Of a DNA stretch of 64,000 nt, positions 43,581-52,160 are shown one piece after another. The notes under the pieces are model-generated. The model had not been told where the DNA came from. It ran no database searches and worked only from the letters and a program-made list of their open reading frames with translations. Both the position numbers and the translations under genes were made by a program. The stretch's first letter is position 1, and each line of letters opens with the position of its first letter. Source of the DNA: an uncultured Tateyamaria sp. (lineage in GTDB: Bacteria > Pseudomonadota > Alphaproteobacteria > Rhodobacterales > Rhodobacteraceae); the NCBI RefSeq assembly GCF_947503415.1, contig NZ_CANNDS010000001.1, positions 620,001 to 684,000 on the forward strand, written 5' to 3'.

Positions 43581-44879
43581 ATGAGAAATACCGTGACACC
43601 GCGTGAACGACTTGAAAAAATCGTGACAGATGGGATGTGCATTGGTTGCGGATTGTGCGCCTCTCTGGCGGGCCGCGACCGCATAAGCATGGAGACGGTC
43701 CAGACTGGATATCAGCGCCCAGTGGCGCTTGTCCCGCTGAACCACGAGCTTGTTGACCGGATATATGATGTCTGCCCCGCCACGCGTCTGGAAAGCCTAC
43801 CAACGCATTTGCAGGGCGAGGGATTTGCGATTGATCCGGTCTGGGGGCCGATTTCCTCGATGGTCCGCGCCCATGCCGCGGATGAGACGACTCGGATCAA
43901 GGCGGCAAGTGGCGGTGTGCTGACAGCGCTTGCCAAGTTCTTGCTCGATCAATCCGAAGTGGCGTTTATCTATCACGCGAGACAATCGGAAGACGATCTG
44001 ACTTTCGGAGTGCCACACATCAGCCGAACGGCTGCTGATGTGGCACACGGCACAAGCTCCATTTACGGTCCAACTCCCATTCTTGAGATCATGAGTGATG
44101 TTCTGGATATTGGCGAGCCTTTCGCCTTTATCGGCAAGCCCTGCGATATCTCGGCGGTCCGGAATCTTGCACGTTACGACCCCCGGGTGGACCGGCTTGT
44201 GAAAATCTGCATGACGCCAGTCTGTGGCGGCATTGTTCCGCCGCCGCAAATGAATGATTTCCTGGCGCAGCGTCAGACGGATCGTGACAATCTGACCCGG
44301 TTTGCCTATCGCGGCGACATGTGCCCGGGCGACACCGAGTTCGAGACACGTGACGGGCATAAGCATACTGCAAATTTCTTTGAGCCTTATGGTGGCATCG
44401 AGGAAACCTCGTGGCAGTTGCCGTTCCGATGCAAAGTCTGCCCGGACGGTCCGGGGGAAGCTGCTGATATTTCGGCCGGTGATATATGGCCGAACGATGT
44501 GCCTGACTGGGAAACCGCAGACGAGGACAAGGGCTCAAACGCGGTCCTCGTACGCAGCGCGGTGGGTCGCAAACTGTTTGATGCCGCCGTAGAGGCAGGC
44601 GTTATTGTAATCGAGGAAGACGTTTCGCCGCGTTACTATGACACCTGCCAACACCATCATGTGAAGAAGAAGCAGTACATGCGGCCGCGGTATGATGCCC
44701 TGCTTGAGGCTGGCCGAACAGTACCGCGCACAGCTGGGTTGCGGCTCGATACATTTGCCGCCGATCTGGATGACGAGACGTATCACTGGCAAAAATCGGG
44801 CACCCTTAGCCGCCTGCAAAGCGGCAAGGCAGATGAGCTCGCTCCAAAAGCGCGATGGGATAGAAAATCAAATGACTGA
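43581..44879 (+). CDS. FrhB-type iron-sulfur flavoprotein, copy 2
   Basis: A 432-residue protein of the same family as copy 1, with the full cysteine set: CIGCGLC near residues 20-26, GKPCDISAVRN, KICMTPVCGG, YRGDMCPGDTEF, RCKVCPDGPGEAADISAGDI and YDTCQHHHVKKK. N-terminal (PF04422-like) and C-terminal (PF04432-like) halves are both present. Family members transfer electrons from ferredoxin or F420 to flavin and then to a substrate, as in chlorophyll-type reductases. The substrate here is unknown. Flanked by the tautomerase and a racemase-like gene that overlaps its last eight bases. Confidence 0.82.
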   Translation: MRNTVTPRERLEKIVTDGMCIGCGLCASLAGRDRISMETVQTGYQRPVALVPLNHELVDRIYDVCPATRLESLPTHLQGEGFAIDPVWGPISSMVRAHAADETTRIKAASGGVLTALAKFLLDQSEVAFIYHARQSEDDLTFGVPHISRTAADVAHGTSSIYGPTPILEIMSDVLDIGEPFAFIGKPCDISAVRNLARYDPRVDRLVKICMTPVCGGIVPPPQMNDFLAQRQTDRDNLTRFAYRGDMCPGDTEFETRDGHKHTANFFEPYGGIEETSWQLPFRCKVCPDGPGEAADISAGDIWPNDVPDWETADEDKGSNAVLVRSAVGRKLFDAAVEAGVIVIEEDVSPRYYDTCQHHHVKKKQYMRPRYDALLEAGRTVPRTAGLRLDTFAADLDDETYHWQKSGTLSRLQSGKADELAPKARWDRKSND

Positions 44880-45651
44880 CAGGCAATCAAACAATGGGCC
44901 TATCATCGGTATCCTGTCACCACCCGACTGGTGCGAACCATCGGTGGATGAATTTCGCGCTCTCAGCGCCACCCCGGTGCGCATGCAACAGGCGATGGTG
45001 CCCTTGCCGGGCCTAGAGTACGACGATCTGCGCAACATCGCGAACGCGCAGCCGCAGGTTGAGGTTGCGGCCCGCCTGCTCGGCAATGCTGGCGCCTGCG
45101 CAATCGGCATGACAGGTACGCCTTTCGTCTGGGCGGGGCTGTCAACGAAGGCTGATATCCTCGCGCGAAAGGCCAGTATCGCTGAGGCTGCGGGCTGTGA
45201 GGTGGTGATGGCCGGAACCGCCATCTGCGACGCGCTGCAAGCGCTGGATGCGCAGCGTATCGCCGTCGCCACGCCCTACTACACGCCGAAATGGCGCGCG
45301 CAGACGGAAATCGCCTTGCGCGCATTCGGGTTTGATGTCGCGGCCACTGCCTCCGCAGACATCCTGACCGCGGGCACAAGCATCACAAGCATCGCGGATC
45401 ATGACGCGACATCAGACATGGACACAGTGCTGCGCCTGCTCACGTCGCTGCGACATCAGGTACCCGACTCAGATGCGCTTGTTGTCGCGGGCGCGGGTGT
45501 CAGAATGCTGGAGGCCACACCGCGTTTTGAGGCTGAACTTGGGTGTCCTGTCGTGTCTTCGGACACCGCTCTCTATTTCTCCTTGCTAAGCGCCGCGAAC
45601 CTATCTGTTCAACCTGGCTTGTTGGGATCAATGGAAGCGGCCTTGTTGTAA
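44872..45651 (+). CDS. Asp/Glu-racemase/maleate-isomerase-like protein, copy 2
   Basis: A 259-residue protein with the two-lobed fold of the Asp/Glu racemase superfamily (maleate isomerase, arylmalonate decarboxylase): IIGILSPPDWCEPSVDEFRA, AIGMTGTPFVWAGLSTKADI, AVATPYYTPKWRAQTEIALR, DALVVAGAGVRMLEATPRFE, GCPVVSSDTALYFSLLS. The paired catalytic cysteines of the superfamily are not at the expected places (TGTP and GAGVR instead), so the reaction may differ. ATG 44872 overlaps the FrhB stop. Last gene of the cluster. Confidence 0.78.
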   Translation: MTDRQSNNGPIIGILSPPDWCEPSVDEFRALSATPVRMQQAMVPLPGLEYDDLRNIANAQPQVEVAARLLGNAGACAIGMTGTPFVWAGLSTKADILARKASIAEAAGCEVVMAGTAICDALQALDAQRIAVATPYYTPKWRAQTEIALRAFGFDVAATASADILTAGTSITSIADHDATSDMDTVLRLLTSLRHQVPDSDALVVAGAGVRMLEATPRFEAELGCPVVSSDTALYFSLLSAANLSVQPGLLGSMEAALL

Positions 45652-46246
45652 ACTCGCATCGAATGGAAAAGCCTGCCCCTGTGAGGGCACTGGCACTGGC
45701 CTGCTGCATCCAAGGGTGCAACTGCCGTTATGCCTGAAGCTGTAGATCCTTTGCAGGCTCAACTGTTTTATTCCATACTGGCTTGCGGTCGTTGTTCCAA
45801 GCGGGCAATCAGTTCCTGCAGGTGTTGGCTCCTCTGTCTCAGTTGACATAGAAACGCCCACGTCGAGAGGACTTGAAAGACCGGTCCAGCGGCATCTGAA
45901 ACGCCGCATAAACAGGCCTGACAGATGACCGCATCCGTTCACATTCCCAAAACACTCAAAAAATGACTTGCATTAACGGGGGGGGGCATCCACAGATGTG
46001 AGTTCGACAGAGCACCGATCTCGCGCGCGCAGCGAACGGCCGTTTAGACGGGCCACAATGCAGCGAGAGGAGCGTGCGATGAATGTCTCTCATGGGCCGT
46101 CCTTGGCAGGCCCTTGGTCTTAAGCGCGGCTTATGTTGCACTACATCCGAGGTCAGCTCTAGAGCCCATTTTGACAAATGCTGCGCAGTGCACGAATGTC
46201 TGCGAAGCTCATGCAGGATCGAGACCCGGGGACCAAATTCCGCACC
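45652..46246. repeat. Gene-free stretch with copy D of the dispersed repeat
   Basis: Copy D lies at about 45985-46070: TGTGAGTTCGA (45997-46007), GCGCAGCGAACGG (from 46028), and ACGGGCCACAATGCAGCGA (about 46048-46066). A run of nine or more G occurs at 45978-45986. No gene is supported; the in-frame extension of the next gene upstream of 46247 has no coding character. Confidence 0.55.
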
Positions 46247-46801
46247 ATGGAGACTGAAACTAAGTTCGCGGCAAAAGTCTTTGCCACTCTTTTGGTGGCG
46301 GGTACATTTGGCCTGCCAAATATTGGCCTTGCTGACAACATTCCCGACAACTTCTCGCAAGAGCTCGACCCAAATTACGTCGCGTGCCTAATGGCTGTTG
46401 ATGACGCTGAAACGGAGTTCCGCGACACGCTCCAGTCTGCTTGCCTTCAACGCATGGGCGATCTTTGCAGCGGAAGGAACGGTCTTGCTCCTCCGTCTCA
46501 AGTCATTGACTGCATTCACTTTGAAACCCAACGAGGCATCGATTTTTTGAGAGTGGCAACTAGCGAGTTGCCTGAGTTTATCGAAAAAGAAGGGCTCTTT
46601 GGACATGGGTATGAGAGACGGCGCGACAGCATTTTCAATGATGTAGAGTTGCTCACAAATTCGCCCAAACCTCAAAGCATCGAAACTGCAGTTCAGCAAA
46701 GCGTTGAAATGGCATCGGCAGTTACCTTACTGTTTTGGCTCGCGAGAGAAACTCAAACGCCACTTGATGCCTACGTGGCGACATCATTTGATCATCATTA
46801 A
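46247..46801 (+). CDS. Exported protein of unknown function (LprI-like cysteine pattern)
   Basis: A 184-residue protein with a signal peptide (METETKFAAKVFATLLVAGT, ending GLA before DNIPDN). The mature part has YVACLMAVDDAETEFRDTLQ, SACLQRMGDLCSG and VIDCIHFETQRG, four cysteines spaced as in DUF1311/LprI-type periplasmic proteins, then a helical tail. Assignment to that family is tentative. The start was chosen at the ATG giving a clean signal peptide. It stands alone between the racemase cluster and the idonate-type regulon. Confidence 0.6.
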   Translation: METETKFAAKVFATLLVAGTFGLPNIGLADNIPDNFSQELDPNYVACLMAVDDAETEFRDTLQSACLQRMGDLCSGRNGLAPPSQVIDCIHFETQRGIDFLRVATSELPEFIEKEGLFGHGYERRRDSIFNDVELLTNSPKPQSIETAVQQSVEMASAVTLLFWLARETQTPLDAYVATSFDHH

Positions 46802-46881
46802 CAGCAGTTCATTTGAAAGCAGACATTCTTAATGCCTTTGTAAACGGCAGCTTTGTCCCGCACAGGAGACACAGGACGCTT

Positions 46882-47886
46882 CTAGCTCGTCTCCCCCACC
46901 ACCAGCTCTGACCCCACATCGACCCGCACTGGCGCATCGACCTCGCCGTCAAAAATGCCCTGCAACAGGCTCACAACCTGTCGTCCGATATCCTCGGCCT
47001 GCACGTTGACGGTGGTGATACGGGGGTTCGACACCTTGGCCACCTCAAAATGACCAAAACCCGTGATCGCCAGATCATCAGGCACGCGTAGCCCTATCCG
47101 CTGCACAGCACTCAGACAGCCAAAAGCGACTGGATCAGAGACACACACAAGCGCGTCATAGCGCGCCACGTCTCGGCCCATCGCCTCGATCACCGCAGCG
47201 CCGTGGCGCATAGAGACAGGCGCAGGCCCTGCATCGACCATCGCGATCTCGGGCAACCCATGGGCACGGGCCGCCTCAACAACTCCGGCCCGGCGCACCG
47301 CACCGCGCATGTCTGCCCCTTCGGAGGCCCCGACAAAGGCTAGCTTGCGCCGCCCCGTCTGTTCCAGATGATCCACGATATGTGCCATCGCATCGCTGTT
47401 GGAAAAGCCAACCACGTGGCCCAGCGGACGGCTCGGCAGGTCCCACATCTCGATCACGGGAAGCCCCCTGCCCTGAACCAGTGACTGCATGGCCTCCGTA
47501 TGATGCCCGCCAGTCAACACAAGCGCTTCGGGATTGCGGGTCAAAAGCTGGCGCACCAACTCCTCTTCGCGCTCCACCCGGTAATTCGTACTGCCCAAAA
47601 GCAGCTGCAATCCCGCCTCCCCCAACCCACCCGTCAAAGCACGAAAGGTCTCGGCAAAGTTTGCATTGTTCACCGACGGCAAAGTGACGGCGACAAAGCC
47701 GCTTTTCTGCGTGCGAAACGCCTGCGCCGTGCTGTCATAGACATAGCCCAACTCGTCCGCCACCTGCCGCACCCGCGCCCGCGTGTCCGCATTCACCGTC
47801 CGGTCCTCGCGCAGCGCGCGGCTGACCGTCATGGGGGACATGCCCACCTTTTGGGCCACATCCCGCATGGTGATGCGCGTGGCCAT
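46882..47886 (-). CDS. LacI-family regulator (GntR/IdnR-like)
   Basis: A 334-residue repressor: helix-turn-helix ITMRDVAQKVGMSPMTVSRA, hinge helix to about residue 60, sensor domain with GFVAVTLPSVNNANFAETFR and DDLAITGFGHFEVAKVSNPR. It closely resembles the LacI protein at 6479-7510, and both belong to the gluconate/idonate-repressor type. It is the last gene of a minus-strand group of four (SDR, hydroxyacid dehydrogenase, small barrel protein, regulator). The predicted operator is the 28-bp near-palindrome at 49943-49970 ahead of that group. Confidence 0.88.
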   Translation of the reverse strand: MATRITMRDVAQKVGMSPMTVSRALREDRTVNADTRARVRQVADELGYVYDSTAQAFRTQKSGFVAVTLPSVNNANFAETFRALTGGLGEAGLQLLLGSTNYRVEREEELVRQLLTRNPEALVLTGGHHTEAMQSLVQGRGLPVIEMWDLPSRPLGHVVGFSNSDAMAHIVDHLEQTGRRKLAFVGASEGADMRGAVRRAGVVEAARAHGLPEIAMVDAGPAPVSMRHGAAVIEAMGRDVARYDALVCVSDPVAFGCLSAVQRIGLRVPDDLAITGFGHFEVAKVSNPRITTVNVQAEDIGRQVVSLLQGIFDGEVDAPVRVDVGSELVVGETS

Positions 47887-47889
47887 GGC

Positions 47890-48222
47890 TCAGGCCCGGT
47901 ATTCGTTCAATTGGGTCACATGGTGGTGGATGCGGCCGTCAAAATGCTCCGACACGATCTCACCTGTCACATCGCGGGATTGGGCGCGGTAGGGACTGCT
48001 CAAAGCGCTCTGCATTGCCGCCTCGTCCGGGTAGGTGATGGCCAGGATCAGAGGGAATTCAGGCGCCCCTTCGTCCCGGTCATCGCTGAACATCACACGC
48101 ACATCCGTGTTGCCGGGAAATTGACGCCACAGGGGCACCAACCGCTCCAGCACAGCGGCACGAAAAGCATCCGTGTGGCCGGGTTTCACCGACCCTTCGA
48201 ACAGGGCAAACCGTGTGATCAT
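47890..48222 (-). CDS. Small ferredoxin-fold (Dabb/ABM-like) protein
   Basis: A 110-residue protein with the alpha/beta pattern of dimeric alpha-beta barrel proteins: FALFEGSVKPGHTDAFRAAV, LERLVPLWRQFPG, EFPLILAITYPDEAAMQSAL and a His-rich C-terminus (SEHFDGRIHHHVTQLNEY). Members are small hydrolases or monooxygenases, often in sugar catabolic operons without a known reaction. It overlaps the preceding dehydrogenase gene (ATGA) and ends 3 bases before the LacI start. Confidence 0.7.
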   Translation of the reverse strand: MITRFALFEGSVKPGHTDAFRAAVLERLVPLWRQFPGNTDVRVMFSDDRDEGAPEFPLILAITYPDEAAMQSALSSPYRAQSRDVTGEIVSEHFDGRIHHHVTQLNEYRA

Positions 48223-49106
48223 TGGGGCATCTCCTCTTTCGCGCCGTTGAAAAACTCCATGACGGCGGCCTGATCTTCACCACCCAATCCGGCGGCAGTC
48301 AGCATTCGATGAATCTCGGCACACAAGGCGGTCATGGGCATGGATGTTCCGGTCTGTCGGGCCAGATCATTCACGGCGTTCAAATCCTTGACCATGTTGT
48401 CGATCCGGCCCGTGCGCCGATAATCCTTGGTGACGAAACGGGGCAAATACTCCTGCAACAGAGCCGAATCTGCCCGCCCGCCCTTCAGCGCCTGCGGGAT
48501 CTTTTCGGCGTCCACACCCGCGTCCAGCGCCAGTTGCGTGGCCTCTGCCACAGCCAGAAATCCCAGACCACACAGCACCTGATTGATCAGCTTGGTGGTC
48601 TGCCCTGCCCCGGACGGCCCCATATGGGTGTAATTCGACGCCACATGCTTGAGCGCCACATGCGCGCGCTCGACATCCTTAGCCTCGCCTCCGGCCATCA
48701 AGGTCAACTCACCGATCAAAGCCTTCGGCGCACCACCGGACAAAGGGCTGTCGACCCAAGCCAACCCAAGCTCCGCCGCTTGTTTTGCAAATTCACGCGT
48801 GGCCTCGGGTTCAATCGACGACATGTCGATGATGACAGTGCCCGGCTTGGCCCCCTCCGCAATCCCGTTCGCGCCAAAGGCCGCGATGCCCACGATGCGG
48901 GACGCATTCAGGCTGGTGATCACGAAATCCACGTCACGCGCGGCCTCGGCAGCAGAAGCAGCCGCAACCGCCCCCTTGGCCACCAGTTCGGCCACCCGTG
49001 CCGCGTCCAGATCAAAGACATGCAGTGTATTGCCAGTCTCTAACAAACGCGTTCCGATGGCACCGCCCATGGCCCCTGCCCCGATCAAGGCGATCTTTTC
49101 GCTCAT
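48219..49106 (-). CDS. 3-hydroxyisobutyrate/tartronate-semialdehyde-type dehydrogenase
   Basis: A 295-residue beta-hydroxyacid dehydrogenase. The Rossmann motif IALIGAGAMGGAIGTRL is at the N-terminus, the substrate loop VDSPLSGGAPKALIGELTLM follows, then catalytic-Lys helix GAGQTTKLINQVLCGLGFLA and a C-terminal helical domain. ATG 49106 has GGGGGATG upstream; the earlier in-frame start (49166) is inside the gap to the SDR. NAD(P)-dependent oxidation of a short hydroxy acid or reduction of its semialdehyde is expected. Coupled to the small barrel gene behind it and 28 bases after the SDR stop. Confidence 0.85.
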   Translation of the reverse strand: MSEKIALIGAGAMGGAIGTRLLETGNTLHVFDLDAARVAELVAKGAVAAASAAEAARDVDFVITSLNASRIVGIAAFGANGIAEGAKPGTVIIDMSSIEPEATREFAKQAAELGLAWVDSPLSGGAPKALIGELTLMAGGEAKDVERAHVALKHVASNYTHMGPSGAGQTTKLINQVLCGLGFLAVAEATQLALDAGVDAEKIPQALKGGRADSALLQEYLPRFVTKDYRRTGRIDNMVKDLNAVNDLARQTGTSMPMTALCAEIHRMLTAAGLGGEDQAAVMEFFNGAKEEMPQ

Positions 49107-49134
49107 GTCATCATCCCCCGAAAAGCATTTCGCA

Positions 49135-49899
49135 TCAAAGCGATGCCGTGATGCCGCCATCCACATACAGTGTGTGGCCGTTCACAAAACTTGACGCAGC
49201 TGACGACAGAAACACAGCCGCCCCGACCAACTCGTCCACCTGACCCCAGCGCCCGGCGGGCGTGCGCTTTTCAAGCCATGCGGAAAACTCAGGGTCCGCC
49301 ACAAGGGCCGCGTTCAAAGGCGTGTCGAAGTACCCGGGTGCGATGGCGTTGCATTGCAGGCCATGTTTGGCCCAGTCGGTCGCCATTCCCTTGGTCAAGT
49401 TTGCAACAGCGCCCTTGGTTGCGGTGTAGGGGGCGATACCTGGCCGGGCCAGCGCAGACTGGACAGAGGCGATGTTGATGATCTTGCCCGCGCCGCGGCC
49501 AATCATATGGCGGGCAACGGCCTGCCCCACATGGAACACGCTGGCGACATTGGTCTGGAGCAGGCGTTCGAACGCATCAGCCGGAAAGTTTTCCAGCTCT
49601 GTCCGATGCTGCATGCCTGCGTTGTTGATCAGGATGTCGATGGAGCCGTTTTGCGCTTCGAAATCGTCGACAGCGTTGCGCACCGCATCGTGGTCGGTGG
49701 CATCAAAAGCAAGCGTGTACACAGTCGCCCCGTGCGCCGTCAGCTCTTGCGCGGCGGTTGCCAGCTTGGCGGTGTCGCGCCCGTTCAAAACAATCTCTGC
49801 ACCTGCATCCGCGAGGCCCTTGGCAAGGGCGAACCCGATGCCCTGAGACGAGCCGGTGATCAGGGCACGACGGCCATCAAGTGAGAAAAGGCGGGGCAT
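49135..49899 (-). CDS. SDR oxidoreductase, gluconate 5-dehydrogenase-like
   Basis: A 254-residue classical SDR: GSSQGIGFALAKGLADAG, NNAG, active site S in IASVQSALARPGIAPYTATK (Ser ... Tyr-x3-Lys), and the end VNGHTLYVDGGITASL. It closely follows the pattern of gluconate 5-dehydrogenases (IdnO/Gno), which reduce 5-ketogluconate. The presence of an L-idonate-type dehydrogenase divergently encoded supports this. ATG 49899 follows CGGAG; first gene of the minus-strand group, 43 bases from the shared operator. Confidence 0.82.
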   Translation of the reverse strand: MPRLFSLDGRRALITGSSQGIGFALAKGLADAGAEIVLNGRDTAKLATAAQELTAHGATVYTLAFDATDHDAVRNAVDDFEAQNGSIDILINNAGMQHRTELENFPADAFERLLQTNVASVFHVGQAVARHMIGRGAGKIINIASVQSALARPGIAPYTATKGAVANLTKGMATDWAKHGLQCNAIAPGYFDTPLNAALVADPEFSAWLEKRTPAGRWGQVDELVGAAVFLSSAASSFVNGHTLYVDGGITASL

Positions 49900-49942
49900 G
49901 CGGTTCTCCGGAATTGGTATTGCAGGATTGACGATTACTGAT

Positions 49943-49970
49943 TGTTACCGATACCATGATACCGATAACA
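49943..49970. promoter_or_regulatory. LacI-type operator in the idonate/gluconate divergent region
   Basis: A 28-bp near-palindrome, symmetric at 22 of 28 positions about CATG. It can also be read as two adjacent 14-mers TGTTACCGATACCA and TGATACCGATAACA that share TACCGATA. It is placed 44 bp from the SDR start and 146 bp from the zinc dehydrogenase start. The likely ligand protein is the LacI regulator at 46882-47886. Confidence 0.75.
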
Positions 49971-50115
49971 CAACCTGTCAATAAGAGAATAGCATGCGCA
50001 AGATCGCGTTCCTGAAAAGTGGCCCACGCCCGGTGCTTGCCCCGGCCTGCCCAAAGCGCAACACTGTTCAGACGCAGCCATACACAACCAATAGCGGCTC
50101 TTTGAAAGGTCCCTC

Positions 50116-51144
50116 ATGAAAGTCATCGTTGCCCACGCGGCCAAGGATTTGCGGATCGAAGAGCGCGACACGCCCACTCCGGGGCCCGGTCAGGTGCTGA
50201 TCAAAATGGCTGCTGGCGGGATTTGCGGATCGGACCTGCATTACTACAACCACGGTGGCTTTGGCGCGATCCGGTTGCGCGAACCGATGATCCTTGGCCA
50301 CGAGGTGTCCGGCCATGTGAGCGGGTTGGGCGACGGCGTCGAAGACTTGGCCATCGGTGATCTGGTGTCTGTCTCCCCGTCCAGGCCCTGCATGTCCTGC
50401 AGCTATTGCGCCGAAGGCAAACAGAACCATTGCCTGAACATGCGGTTTTACGGCTCCGCGATGCCCTTCCCCCATATTCAGGGTGCGTTCCGCGAATACA
50501 TCGTCGCGGACGTGGCGCAATGCGCCCCAGCCGGTGATCTCAGCGTGGGCGAGGCCGCGATGGCCGAGCCGCTCGCCGTTGTATTGCACGCCGCACGCCA
50601 AGCGGGCGACTTGATGGGCAAACGGGTGCTTGTGACCGGATGCGGCCCCATCGGTTTGCTGGCTGTCCTTGTTGCCCGTGCTGCGGGCGCGGTTGAGGTT
50701 GCCGCCACGGATATTTCCGATTTCACGCTCGCCAAAGCGCGCGAGGTTGGTGCGGATACCACGGTCAACATCGCGCAAGCGCCGGATGGCTTGCAAAGGT
50801 TTGAAGCCGACAAGGGGCACTTCGACACATTGTTTGAATGTTCCGGTGTGGCCTCTGCGCTGGCCTCAGCCGTTCCGGCCATGCGTCCAGGCTCTACCAT
50901 TGTGCAGCTGGGATTGGGCGGCGACATGACACTGCCGATGCAAGCGATGACAGCGAAAGAGTTGCAGTTGAAAGGCTCGTTCCGCTTTCACGCGGAATTC
51001 TTCACGGCGGTGGACATGATGCGGACGGCCCGATTGGATGTGCGGCCGCTGATCACGCACGTTATGAACGTCGACGATGCCGTCACGGCGTTTGAAAGCG
51101 CGGGGGATCGGACGCAGGCCATCAAGGTCAACATTGCCTTCTGA
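50116..51144 (+). CDS. Zinc-dependent L-idonate 5-dehydrogenase-like protein
   Basis: A 342-residue medium-chain dehydrogenase. The catalytic zinc site is in GGICGSDLHYYNHGGFG and LGHEVSGHV; the structural zinc site is C-x2-C-x2-C-x7-C in CMSCSYCAEGKQNHCLN. The Rossmann motif is VLVTGCGPIGLLAVLVARAA. The YYNHGGFG and RFYGSAMPFPHIQGAFREYI segments are typical of L-idonate 5-dehydrogenases, which give 5-ketogluconate, the substrate of the divergent SDR. ATG 50116 has AAAGG upstream. Together with the minus-strand group it forms a complete L-idonate-to-gluconate conversion pair. Confidence 0.82.
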   Translation: MKVIVAHAAKDLRIEERDTPTPGPGQVLIKMAAGGICGSDLHYYNHGGFGAIRLREPMILGHEVSGHVSGLGDGVEDLAIGDLVSVSPSRPCMSCSYCAEGKQNHCLNMRFYGSAMPFPHIQGAFREYIVADVAQCAPAGDLSVGEAAMAEPLAVVLHAARQAGDLMGKRVLVTGCGPIGLLAVLVARAAGAVEVAATDISDFTLAKAREVGADTTVNIAQAPDGLQRFEADKGHFDTLFECSGVASALASAVPAMRPGSTIVQLGLGGDMTLPMQAMTAKELQLKGSFRFHAEFFTAVDMMRTARLDVRPLITHVMNVDDAVTAFESAGDRTQAIKVNIAF

Positions 51145-51660
51145 TGATGTGATACGATCCGACCTGTTATTGCGCGGGGAGTGATAGATCGGTCGAAAGA
51201 AAACCGACGAGCGCTCTACGCGTCGCGAAATTGGCGTGCGTCTTCCGCATTGCGACGGCGTTGTTCGACCGTGGCTCCGGTGCTTTCGTTCAGAGTTTCA
51301 GCCGTGTCGCGGACGGCCGCCCGTATTGGGCGAGGCACGGGTAAGCGGCGTAGTCGTTTCGAACCGAGTTGTCAGTATGCGAATGTTGGAGAAGTCTTTT
51401 TGGAACCGTTCGCCAAACGGACGTCACACCTTGAGGAGGTGTCTGTCTTCTCTTCGCCCAACTGACCCAGATAAGTGACGGTGCTGTCGCATTCGCTCTA
51501 GCTGATCGCAGATGAGACGCTGTCCCTGCGCACACCCAGCCGATTTGCGGAGCGGTAAATCGAAACCGACCAATTGTGCCGGTTCGTGTTTGCTACGGAG
51601 CCGGAATTCGGGTTTTAGCGTTCAATTGAACAGTAAATTTTTCTCTTACTGGATTATGCG
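51145..51660. other. Gene-free stretch after the idonate-type gene
   Basis: No supported gene. Frames in this interval are Arg/Ser-rich and overlap on both strands without ribosome sites. It leads into a fragment of a nucleotidyltransferase-fold gene, so it may be decayed coding DNA. Confidence 0.5.
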
Positions 51661-51948
51661 ATGTGCATCCATTCTCAAATCGGCTCTGTCGCTTATCACG
51701 ATCTGCTGCGTTTGTTGCAGGATGATGCTGCGTCTGATCTGCGCGGCACTGCGACCCGCGTGACCGTGAAGGGGCGCGTGTTCTGGTATGACAAGTACCG
51801 CGTCGGGACAGAGATGGAGCAGCATAACATCGGTCCCGAAAGCGACGCGTTGCGGGTGCGGTTGGCGGCCGCAGCGGACCGCCGCGCCGAGCAGACCCGT
51901 CTTGTTCGCATCTTTCGGGCCGGGGATTCGCCTATGCCGAGGCCATGA
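51661..51948 (+). pseudogene. Fragment of a GSU2403-like nucleotidyltransferase-fold protein
   Basis: A 95-residue frame reads AYHDLLRLLQDDAASDLRGT, ATRVTVKGRVFWYDKYRVGT, EMEQHNIGPESDALRVRLAA, RAEQTRLVRIFRAG. This matches the N-terminal part of the GSU2403-family nucleotidyltransferase-fold proteins, which are normally over 300 residues. After RIFRA the expected continuation is lost (SPMPRP, stop), although a trace may persist in another frame (FAYAEAMTLGPN). It is a remnant. Confidence 0.6.
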
Positions 51949-52160
51949 CGCTGGGGCCGAACTGGGCACGTCGGATCAGCCCCAGTTTGGGCCGCATGCC
52001 GCGTGCGACGGAGGTGTTGGCGGACTGATCGGCGCCCGCCCGTTCAAAGGCCAATCGTGCGCAACCAAAAAACCCTTTTGACAGGATATCAGCCGCGCTG
52101 GCTAATGGGGCAAATCGCCTTTGATTGCATCGGCGTCTTACTGAACAAGCGGATCGTTTC

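Noticed and set aside
22660-46070. CRISPR array
   Set aside because: The dispersed repeats are far apart, have diverged, and lack regular spacers; no cas gene is visible.
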